Positions 56,567-64,000 of a DNA stretch of 64,000 nt are shown here, piece by piece. The stretch is from positions 111,968,176 to 112,032,175 of the forward strand of contig CM060897.1 in NCBI GenBank assembly GCA_030762935.1, given 5' to 3'. The notes beneath the pieces were generated by a model that worked only from the letters and a program-made list of their open reading frames with translations, was not told the DNA's origin and ran no database searches. This stretch comes from Hymenopus coronatus (Eukaryota; Arthropoda; Insecta; Mantodea; Hymenopodidae). A program made the position numbers and the translations under genes. The first letter of the stretch is position 1. Every line of letters begins with the position of its first letter.

Positions 56567-56997
56567 CTGAATCAAGGCAACAATGGTATTAATTATTTAC
56601 TACATTGCTTGTCCTTGAAGGCACGACTTTCCGATGAAGAATCATGCATGCATCTATGAAATTTACAGAGGCTTGAAATTGCATGCTTAGAGAACGGTGA
56701 GGGTTTGATGAATGAAACATTAGGTTCCTATAGTAGAGGTCATGTCTTTCCAACTATATTAAGCACAAACGCTAAGAGAGACTGGCGTGATGAACCTCGG
56801 CAAGAGTTCAAAAAATGGCATCATTAAAAGGTACATATGCACGATACAGAAGCAAGCTTCCTGAATTCGTTTAGTTACTGGCACAAAGTGAAACGACTTC
56901 TGCAAATCCTGAATTATTCTTCTTCTGAAGTAAGCTTTACGATTATGCTAATCAATGACCCCAAATGTATTGATTACACTCATTCCCTTTTTACTTT
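56567..56997. other. Single-copy sequence with broken frames
   Basis: Less AT-rich than the repeats. The plus strand has short frames (for example TGVMNLGKSSKNGIIKRY near 56790-56840) without a recognisable product. Possibly a decayed coding fragment. Confidence 0.3.
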
Positions 56998-57365
56998 ATT
57001 TAGCATGTATGTACATAAAATTGTATATAGTAGCTAGAGAATGTATTGTTCTGCACCCAAAAATTGAGTATCGAGATTTCCTGATACTATGCTTTGAGGT
57101 CCCCGAGTCAGAAAAAAGCATTTTTATAAAATATTCCATGTGTATATTTTTGTGTCTGTGTGTGAATATCATAGCTCAAAAACGAAAAGACCGTTAAATG
57201 CCTAACTTAGTATTTATGTTTAACACCTTCCAAGGATGCGACTCGAAGATTTTCAAGAAAATCCCCCCACCCCCAACTAATCCTTACTTGGAAAATTTTG
57301 ATTTTCTCAAAAAAGGCTCTAACGATTTTGCTTAAATATCGTATATTTAAGATATTTACATGAAA
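56998..57365 (+). repeat. Family A, left part of an outer copy
   Basis: Head variant TAGCATGTATGTACATAAAA, slot GTGTCTGTGTGTGAATATC, core to TTACATGAAAAA, where a minus copy is inserted. It continues at 58168-58280. Confidence 0.85.
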
Positions 57366-58165
57366 AACCTGATGTGTTCCATTCACATGACTTTCTCTAC
57401 AACTCTCCAAAAATTATTGTTAAAAAGCTTATGCTTCTATTTACTTCATACTAATCGAGAAAAAATTAGCAGAAATATATTACTTGCTTCCTTGTAAGTA
57501 GTCAAAAGCTGGTTACTAGATGACTGAAGTTCTTTCTTTTTTTTTTTTTTTTTTTGTATGCACACGAGTTGACAAATTCCTGTATGAGAAAAGTACCAGC
57601 TTTTAAAGCGGAAACCAAAAACAAGGAATATCTCAAAAATGATCAACTCCTCGAAAACAATTTATATAACTTAACTGTGTGGTTTAATTTGCTCTACATT
57701 TTTTGTGTGGTAAGTTTTTGTCCATTTGTTACGGTTTAGCAATTATGCAAAATTTCGTAAAATTCATCCAAAATAAAGTAGTCTTCAGAGGCAATTCCCA
57801 GAAAATTAAAGATATACATATTATTTGTCAGGTAAATACCTTTAATATACGATCTTTTAATCAAAATCTTTAGAGCCATTTTTGAAAAAATCAAAATTTT
57901 CAAAAAAAGCTCCATGTATAGGGTAGTTGGGGATGGGGGGATTTTCTTGAAAATTTTCGTGTCGCATCCTTGGAAGATACCAAACAAGTTTGGTATTTAA
58001 CAGTTTTTTCTTTTTGAGCTATGCTGTCCACAGACACACACACACACGCACACGGACCTTTTTCCAAAAATGCTTTTTATGGATTCAAGAGGACCCAAAA
58101 CATGTATTTCCTGTGAAATCTCTATACACTATGTACGAGTACACAGTACGTGTAGAGAAAGTAAA
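57366..58165 (-). repeat. Family A, nested full copy in opposite orientation
   Basis: Tail hairpin starts CTGATGTGTTCCATTCACAT at 57369. A 20-base T-run lies in the tail region. Head arm ends GTGTAGAGAAAGT at 58162. Flanked on both sides by AAAAA. Confidence 0.93.
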
Positions 58166-58167
58166 AA

Positions 58168-58280
58168 TGTATGTCTTGAATCTTATGGGAATAGCCTTTG
58201 AAGACATATTTAGTCTGGATGAATTGTACGGAATTTAGCATAAATGGTAAACCTTAAGAGATAAGCAAAGATTTACATAA
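58168..58280 (+). repeat. Family A, right part of the outer copy
   Basis: TGTATGTCTTGAATCTTATG to CAAAGATTTACATAACAT, exactly the blocks expected after the break at 57365. Confidence 0.85.
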
Positions 58281-59176
58281 CATAAAATCTGATGTGTTCC
58301 ATTCACATGACTTTCTCTTCATCTCTGCAACAAAGTATTGTTAAAAAGCTTATGCTTCTATTTACTTCATGCAAATCGTGAAAAAATTGGCGGAAATAAT
58401 CTTAGTATATGCTTCCTTGTAAGTAGAAGTGAAATAAGGGAGTACCATAGGTTAAATAGATAGTCAAAAGCTGGGTGCTATGTGACTGAAGTTCCTTTGT
58501 TTGTATATGGACAGGAGTTTTCAAATTTCTGTATGAGAAAAGTGTAAGTTTTTCAAAGCTGAAACTAAAAACTAGAAATACCTCAAAAACGATCATATCC
58601 ACGAAAAAAAGGTGTATAATATAAATTGTGTGTTTTAACTTGCTCTACATTTTTTGTTTGGTAAGTTTTTGTCCAGATCTTACGATTTAGCAGTTATGCA
58701 TACTTCCGTAAACTCATCCAGAATAAAGTAGACTACGGAGGCTATTACCAGAAAATACAAAATATACATTATATTTGTCAGGTAAATATCTTTAATATAC
58801 GATATTTTAATCAAAATCGATAGAGCCATTTTTGAGAAAATAAAAAGTTTTGAAAAAAGTTCCATATTAAAGGAAGTTGGGTGTGGGGGGGGGGGGTTTC
58901 TCAAAATCTTCGTGTCGTATAGCTGGAAGATACTAAACTTAAATACCAAGTTTGGTGTTTAACCGAATTTTCGTTTTTGAGCAATGCTGTCCACAGGAAC
59001 ACCCGCACACATACCCACACTTACCACACAGACGGACATTTTTCTAAAAATTTCTTTTTGGGATAAGTGGGTCTCAAAATATATATTTCCAGTGAAATCT
59101 CGGTATCGAACCTTTGGATGCTTTAGAATACTTTTTCTATACACTATGTACATAGTAGTGTAGAGAAAGTAAAATT
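58281..59176 (-). repeat. Family A, full copy
   Basis: Tail GATGTGTTCCATTCACAT, complete core, slot ACACCCGCACACATACCCAC, head 59135-59172 with one arm shortened (CATAGTAGTGTAGAG). Confidence 0.93.
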
Positions 59177-59284
59177 AGAGAAGGTACATTTTTATAAGTG
59201 AATGTCTAAACATGCAAATGGGAATACAGAATGTGTAGATGTTGACACAGATTGATTTAATTATTATTCTATGTTAGTAATGGT
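59177..59284. other. Short single-copy stretch
   Basis: No feature recognised. Confidence 0.4.
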
Positions 59285-59306
59285 TGAGTACCATAGTCGC
59301 CCTCCG

Positions 59307-59317
59307 TGGTGTAATGG
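59307..59317 (+). promoter_or_regulatory. A-box of SINE D internal pol III promoter
   Basis: TGGTGTAATGG fits TRGYNNARNNG. Confidence 0.8.
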
Positions 59318-59350
59318 TTAGCATGCTAACTTCGTATACCCAAGGTCGCG

Positions 59351-59361
59351 GGTTCAAACCC
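59351..59361 (+). promoter_or_regulatory. B-box of SINE D internal pol III promoter
   Basis: GGTTCAAACCC, a perfect match to GGTTCRANNCC, 34 bases after the A-box. Confidence 0.85.
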
Positions 59362-59605
59362 GGCGGACGATGGATTTTTTCGGGTGTAAAAATCCTTAGC
59401 ATGGCTTCCTTCGGAAGGGAAGTAAAGCCGTGGGTCCCGTGTCGTAGATTTACGGCACGTAAAAGAACTTCAAGCCTGATAGAGAGGCCTCTGAGCAAAA
59501 TTAAGCGGTCTTTCACGCCCAGTATAGAATGGGACGCTGAGAACCATAGCAGTTAAAGAGCGTCCATAAATAACACGCCATTTCCATTCTTTTTGAGCAC
59601 CATAG

Positions 59606-60024
59606 AATCAGAGTGATTACACCGAATCCTTTTATGTTACAATCATGTGAAGATAAATAATACGATAATGAAGAAATCTGGTATTTTCAAGAGTTTATGT
59701 TTATTACAGTCTAATATAATGCAGTTCGAAATTGTGTTTTACTTTCTTGGGATTATATTCCTTTACATGATTCTTTTCAGGTATTATATTAAGGAAAAAT
59801 ATGTAAATCCCAGTTACTTTGTTACTTTAAGATGTGAAAGTCTATTTTCTTATATTGGCAATATTGCAGCTATTACGACAATTACTAAGAAATATGTTCA
59901 TGGTCTTGCGAACTTTTATGGGTATTACATGAAATGAAATAATTAATCTTGGGAAATGTGTCGAAATGTTTAATTCCAAGCTAGACAGTAATTTTGCTTG
60001 TATCAGATCTTATCTGTGCCTAGA
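59606..60024 (+). other. Single-copy sequence with an unassigned 96-codon frame
   Basis: A plus-strand frame at 59647-59937 predicts a peptide with one hydrophobic stretch (IVFYFLGIIFLYMILFRYYI). Codons are very AT-rich, no splice or promoter evidence supports it, and I do not recognise it. It is probably a chance frame. Confidence 0.2.
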
Positions 60025-60560
60025 TTGGTCGAACTCAGTGCAACGGTGTTGAACCTATACAATAGTATGAATACATGCACGCATACATTTTGTTTTTATA
60101 GTGTTTAACGCCCGCTTTTAGTACATATGTCACCGCAAGCGATGACACTGATGATAAATAGAATGAAGATGGAGCACCGGTGGAATGCGATGGTGGGTGA
60201 AACCGGAGAATCCGGATAAAACCCGCCACTGCGCCACCTTGTCCACCACATCCTCTGAGCGGTGGCTCGGGAGCGAACCTGGACCGCCTGGATGAGAGGT
60301 GATTGATCTAACCCCATACATATATACATATGTTACATACATGCATACGTACATGACTTTTATATATTAACATTAATAGTTAACAGAAACAGAGCACAAA
60401 TTTCGATTTAGGAAGAAATAAATTTAGACTAATTTCAGTGATTAAATTGTACAGTGAATATAGTGGTCGTTAACCAAGGTCATAAAAACTTGCAGCTACT
60501 CTAGTTGAAGTCATATAAGAAATTGTAGTTCTGCCCTCTAGCTAGCAAATCACCTTTTTA
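60025..60560. repeat. Left unit of a segmental duplication, split by SINE B
   Basis: TGCAACGGTGTTGAACC and, after the SINE, TAACATTAATAGTTAACAGA, GGAAGAAATAAATTTAGACT and CTGCCCTCTAGCTAGC recur in the same order at 61235-61505. Confidence 0.85.
60100..60315 (-). mobile_element. SINE B, truncated copy
   Basis: Minus-strand order GGTTCGCTCCCGAGCC (B-box), GATGTGGTGGACAAGGTGG, GCATTCCACCGGTGC, CATCAGTGTCATCGCTTGCG. Confidence 0.78.
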
Positions 60561-60930
60561 TTTGGATAGGTAGAGCCATATTGAAACATTCAATGCCAGC
60601 ATGGCATTAAATTTCTCAACTGACTCGCATGTTTCCCGGTAAACCACAAGATGTTCTCAAATTATTTTGAGATGACAACTCCAATGGCGACTTACAGTGT
60701 TGTAAGCACTTTAAGTCCCGGGATTCATAGTATAGTCAAATATTATGGTCAATTAGTCTGATTTAATTGCTTTTTCACACAGTGTATGGGACAGGGGTTG
60801 GATATGTAGAGTCCGACTGAAAAAGTCAATGTCATCGCCGGGATTTGAACGACGGATCTCGTTCTCTAGCCGATTGCTCTACCGCTGAACTACCATGGCA
60901 ACATGCGGGCAGAGCATTAAGCATGACGAC
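60561..60930 (-). mobile_element. SINE C copy, minus orientation
   Basis: Body blocks CTCAAATTATTTTGAGATG and CTTTAAGTCCCGGG, arm CACACAGTGTATGGGACAGG ... TAGAGTCCGACTGAAAAAGT, then a tRNA-like head on the minus strand (B-box GTTCAAATCCC complement at 60840; GGTAGTTCAGCGG complement near 60890). Confidence 0.7.
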
Positions 60931-61220
60931 TTAGAGTGTTGTAAGTACTTTACGGTTATGAAAAAACAGTTAAATTAACACCAATTGATCACAATAATTG
61001 GCTAAACTATTAATCCTGAGACTTAAAGTACTTACATTGAGGTATGCAATCTCAAAATAATTTAAGATCACGGGAAAGATAGGAGTCAGTTGAGGCATTT
61101 AATGCCGTGCCGGTATGTTGACATGGTAGCTCAGCGGTAGAGCGACCGGCTAGAGACCGGTAGATCCGTGGCTCAAATCCCAGCTATCGCATTGAGTTTG
61201 TCAGTCTTACTCTACTTATC
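60931..61220 (+). mobile_element. SINE C copy, plus orientation
   Basis: ACTTAAAGTACTTACATTG (unoccupied site for the SINE B insertion seen at 13810), CTCAAAATAATTTAAGATC, GGCATTTAATGCCGTGCCGG, a tRNA-like head and CATTGAGTTTGTCAGTCTTA. Abuts the minus copy head to head. Confidence 0.75.
61127..61137 (+). promoter_or_regulatory. A-box of SINE C tRNA-like head
   Basis: TAGCTCAGCGG fits TRGYNNARNNG. The B-box-like GGCTCAAATCC follows at 61170-61180. Confidence 0.7.
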
Positions 61221-61234
61221 CAGTTATCATGACA

Positions 61235-61505
61235 AGTTTGGCCGAAAACGATGCAACGGTATAGAAACCTATAAAATACATACATGCGTACATACATACA
61301 CTTTTATATACTAAGATTAATAGTTAACAGAAACAAAGAGCACAGATTTCGAATAGGAAGAAATAAATGTAGACTAAATTCAGTGATTAAAATGGACAGT
61401 GAATAATATGGTCGTTAAAACAAGGTTATAAAACTTGCAGATACTCTAATGAGAGTAGGATTGACTTTAAATTGTAGTTGTGCCCTCTAGCTAATAAAAC
61501 AACGT
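61235..61505. repeat. Right unit of the segmental duplication
   Basis: Colinear with 60025-60560 minus the SINE B insert: GATGCAACGGTATAGAAACC, TAAGATTAATAGTTAACAGA, GTGCCCTCTAGCTAATA. Confidence 0.85.
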
Positions 61506-61844
61506 TACTATTTGCTGCTTCTGCAAGTCTCTCCCAAAGCCAGTTCCTTTTTATTAGCCATTGAAAGTAGTCGCCAGTTTAGCCTAGAGCACTCATGGCC
61601 ACATAAGGAGAGGCAACTTGATGGCTTTGCAGCGCCACTTTCAGGAGATCCAAAAACCCGTATTAGCACTAGCCATTTGCGAATAAATATCCACACATTA
61701 GATTTTGTGCCAGTTTGTGTAGAAGCTGCAACTTCTCTAAGTCGTTTAATAGTTTCGTGCCTGGCTTTATGAGAAGCATAGTAAATTCGCTTAAAACTTT
61801 AAACCGTTATAAATGTTATAATATTTCAGATAGGAAAATATCTA
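61506..61844 (-). other. Moderate-GC single-copy block with opposed open frames
   Basis: The minus strand is open for about 95 codons to 61508 (YYASHKARHETIKRLREVAA ...), while a plus-strand frame of 86 codons overlaps it. The composition suggests former coding or retroelement sequence. No family recognised, and I cannot say which strand, if either, is real. Confidence 0.2.
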
Positions 61845-63385
61845 ATGTGTTCCTTTCACATGACTTTCACTACATATTGTACTAAATCATTGTTAATAAG
61901 CTTATTCTTCTTATCTACTTCATTCTAGTTGATAAACTTCAGCAGAAACGATCCTATTACTTTAAGGGGAGTCGAAATGAGATTTTCATAATTTTTTTCC
62001 ATTTTCGTATTTTAACTGCATATCTCGTTTTGGTAAAATGTTCATAGAGGTACGCTAATTGTAAATAGTATAAAAGTATTGTTGAAAATAATTCTGCATA
62101 GTAGGTTTTAGAACAACTCACTTGGTAAAACACCAATAATTTTGTAAATATAAGTGTTAAAGAACAGACCTTTTTTATTTTGATCGGAAAGTTTTACTTT
62201 AGCTATTTGCACCATTAGCATCCCGCTCATATTTCTTTCATGTGAGAGTTTTGAAGTACTGCGAAGCTGTGTTTGGAAAGTTAGGTTATATTTGTTTTAA
62301 TATTATGTTTAAAAGCAATTTACAAAAGCCCCATTATCTCAGAATCTAATTAGCACTAGGGCTGAATTTTTACAACACGTTTACATTTAATTAGACTTTA
62401 TTTTAATGAAAAAGTTTTTATATATGGATTAGTTATCTTTTTAAAATTTAAAAATCATATTTTTCAATAAAATTTTAAGAGCTTTATTAAAAAAAAAAAG
62501 CATACATTTTCTTCTAATCAACACAAACATTCTATTTTTCATCCATCAACACTGAAGGTATAGCCGGAAATACCCTGAATAATTTAGCTCATTATGTTAG
62601 TTGCTGAGATAATGGGTCAAACCTTAACATTGGCAACAGAGGGAATTCCGGCTCCCCTTAAGTAGAAGGGAATAAGGGAATAAACTAGCCTAAACCAACA
62701 ATCAGATATTTTAAAGTATTGTTTCTATGGGATTTAAATCCAATTTTTTTACTTGGCTAGGATTTGACCAGTTCCCATATGAGAAAAGTTTTAAGTATTT
62801 TAAAACTGAAATTAATAACAAGAAATATCTCGAAAAGGGTCAATGTTATATATATATATATAACAAATTGTTTAACGAGATCTACATCTTTTGTGAGGTA
62901 AATTTTTGTAAGTTTTGCTTCTTACGGTTTAACAGTAATGCAAAATTCAGCTAAATTCATCCAGAATGAAGTCCTCGGAAGCTACTGCCAGAAAATTCAA
63001 GATATACATTTTATTGGTGATATAAAATAGCTTTAATATACGATATTTTAATCAAAAAATTTAAAGCCATTTTTGAGAAAAACAACATTTTCAAAAATGT
63101 TTCCATGTAAAGAGTAGCTTAGGGTCGGGGATTCTCTTGAAAATATTCGTGTCGTATCCTTGAAAGATACCAAACTTAAATACCAAGTTTGGTATTTATC
63201 GGTCATTTCGTTTTTGAGCTACGCTTTGCACAGTCACACAAGAGGATCTTTTTCTAAAATTTTTTTGTTATTCGGAGGTCCAAAAACGTGTACTTCCGAT
63301 GAAATATCAGCAACAAATTTTTGGGTACAATATAAAACTTTCTGTATACACTATGTACATAGTAAGTGTAGAAAAGTAACAAAAA
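61845..63385 (-). repeat. Family A, full copy split by a TTAA MITE
   Basis: Tail TAATGTGTTCCTTTCACATG to CCTATTACTTTAA at 61965. It resumes AGTAGAAGGGAATAAGGG at 62661 and runs through the core (a TA tract at 62847-62862), a minimal slot and the head 63345-63380. Confidence 0.92.
61962..62661. mobile_element. TTAA-flanked non-autonomous DNA transposon (MITE)
   Basis: Termini GGGGAGTCGAAATGAG at 61966 and the complement of the right end GGGGAGCCGGAATTCC at 62657 form a short inverted repeat. TTAA flanks both sides (61962-61965, 62658-62661). About 692 bases, AT-rich, no frame. A TTAA duplication is characteristic of piggyBac- and Kolobok-type transposition. The GGGG-start termini do not decide between them. 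Confidence 0.85.
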
Positions 63386-63439
63386 ATGACAGATGTTTAA
63401 TATTTGAGATAAGAAAAAGCCATATAAGTAGCAGACTGA

Positions 63440-63840
63440 CCAAACAATCGAGTTTATAAAACATTGGAAGATGTCTCCGTTCTCTTGTTCAACGTTCTTG
63501 TTTTGGAATATTAGCAATTTCCTGCGAGAATGCATCTTTCAATTGCTGTCGGGTTGTTGGATGTGTCAAGAAAACTTGTTTTTTAACTCAAACCAACAGC
63601 CAAAATTGGGTGGGATTGAGAGCTGAAGATAACGGCGACCACTATGTTGGAAAGTGTCTGCGCCAAAGATTTGAATAATAAATTGTTTTACAGGGGCGTA
63701 GATATGAAACTCCTCAGCAACATAGACACCAATGATTACCTTTGGTCTTCCATATTTCTTCTTATCAATAACAAATTCTCTGATTACATTCACATAATTA
63801 CGAATGAAACATGGGCTAGCTCTCAAATAATTAAAATCGC
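63440..63840 (-). pseudogene. Relic of an IS630/mariner-type transposase C-terminal domain
   Basis: Minus strand, across frameshifts: WSPLSSALNPTQFWLLV, a stop, then VKKQVFLTHPTTRQQLKDAF, SQEIANIPKQER. This follows the conserved order W-P-x-x-S-P-D-L-x-P-x-[DE]-F/H-x-L-W...K-x-x-V-x-x-x-P-T-T-x-x-x-L-K-x-x-I-x-x-E-x-x-x-I-P of that superfamily. The last catalytic acidic residue reads Gln. The upstream frame (63566-63847) is in a different phase and not recognisable. Dead remnant. Confidence 0.5.
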
Positions 63841-64000
63841 CCTCCATGGTGCAGTGGTTACCATTCTAGTTTCATATACCCAAAGATTTTTCGGGCGTAA
63901 AAATCCTTAGCATGGCTTCCTTCGGAAGGGAGGTAAAGCCGTTGGATCCATGTAGTAAACTTACGGCACCGAAAAGAACCTCAAACCTCAAAAAGAGGTC
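63836..64000 (+). mobile_element. SINE D, cut by the window end
   Basis: CGCCCTCCATGGTGCAGTGG head with the B-box region deleted (CCCAAAGATTTTTCGGGCG), then TGGCTTCCTTCGGAAGGGAG and AACTTACGGCACC. Confidence 0.82.

Larger units (their letters stand above)
59297..59593 (+). mobile_element. SINE D, full-length copy with 12-bp target duplication
   Basis: tRNA-like head with pol III boxes, body (GGCTTCCTTCGGAAGGGAAG; GTAGATTTACGGCACGT; GAGAGGCCTCTGAGC; TTTCACGCCCAGTATAG) and a 3' end without a long poly-A. Direct repeats TGAGTACCATAG (59285-59296) and TGAGCACCATAG (59594-59605) flank it. This is the reference copy for the family here. The open frames on either strand across it are not genes. Confidence 0.92.

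Noticed and set aside
61508..61772. A confident protein-coding gene
   Set aside because: Two overlapping frames on opposite strands are both open, with no splice or promoter support and no recognisable family.
1..64000. CRISPR array or bacterial operon structure
   Set aside because: Repeats are dispersed, diverged, in both orientations and hundreds of bases long. There are no regular spacers, cas-like genes or gene-dense organisation.

Overview
This is a eukaryotic, AT-rich, repeat-saturated and gene-poor window with no complete cellular gene I can recognise. Dispersed tRNA-headed SINEs, several mariner/IS630-type DNA transposon remnants, abundant microsatellites and the absence of long reading frames all point to a large invertebrate genome. 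I lean towards an arthropod, possibly a chelicerate, but only from the general character of the SINEs and mariners, so this is weak inference. No rRNA, functional tRNA gene, CRISPR array or bacterial operon is present.

The dominant component, perhaps two thirds of the window, is one interspersed repeat family that I call family A. It has about 70 recognisable copies or fragments in both orientations, typically 800-900 bp when complete. In its + orientation it reads: an imperfect ~40-base head palindrome centred on TATGTACATA; a leader; a GT/GTCT microsatellite slot; a block with a short hairpin (AAATACCAA/TTGGTATTT); a long AT-rich core; and a tail ending in a small hairpin (ATGTG/CACAT) followed by CAG and a T-run. 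Copies are nested in each other, truncated, folded back and interrupted by other elements. Most longer reading frames in the window, including the long Thr-His-Ser-Leu repeat frame, are shadows of this family.

Other elements, left to right: tRNA-headed SINEs of at least four kinds (SINE B, C, D and E), two of them with clear target-site duplications; a nearly full-length mariner (37323-38568) with TA duplications and a broken transposase; three relics of mariner/IS630 transposases (42240-42450, 44965-45225, 63440-63840); a pogo-like element (48830-51036) whose ends carry doubled inverted TGAGCGGAATAGCCCC motifs and whose middle is interrupted by family A; a second mariner (53068-54309) inserted exactly at a TA inside a family A copy; a TTAA-flanked MITE (61966-62657) inside another family A copy; and a GC-richer long hairpin (52254-52465).

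Single-copy sequence is left in islands of a few hundred bases (1.4-2.8 kb, 10.6-11.2 kb, 15.2-16.0 kb, 16.9-18.0 kb, 38.6-39.5 kb, 42.5-43.4 kb, 51.3-52.2 kb, 56.3-57.0 kb and others). A few carry short open frames next to plausible splice signals (minus strand 1979-2201 and 56341-56566; plus strand to 28485). They are listed as weak exon candidates only. The window therefore reads as intergenic or long-intron sequence built by successive waves of transposition. Family A came first, because the SINEs, mariner 2 and the MITE sit inside it, but it also kept jumping, because family A copies sit inside one another and inside the pogo-like element.
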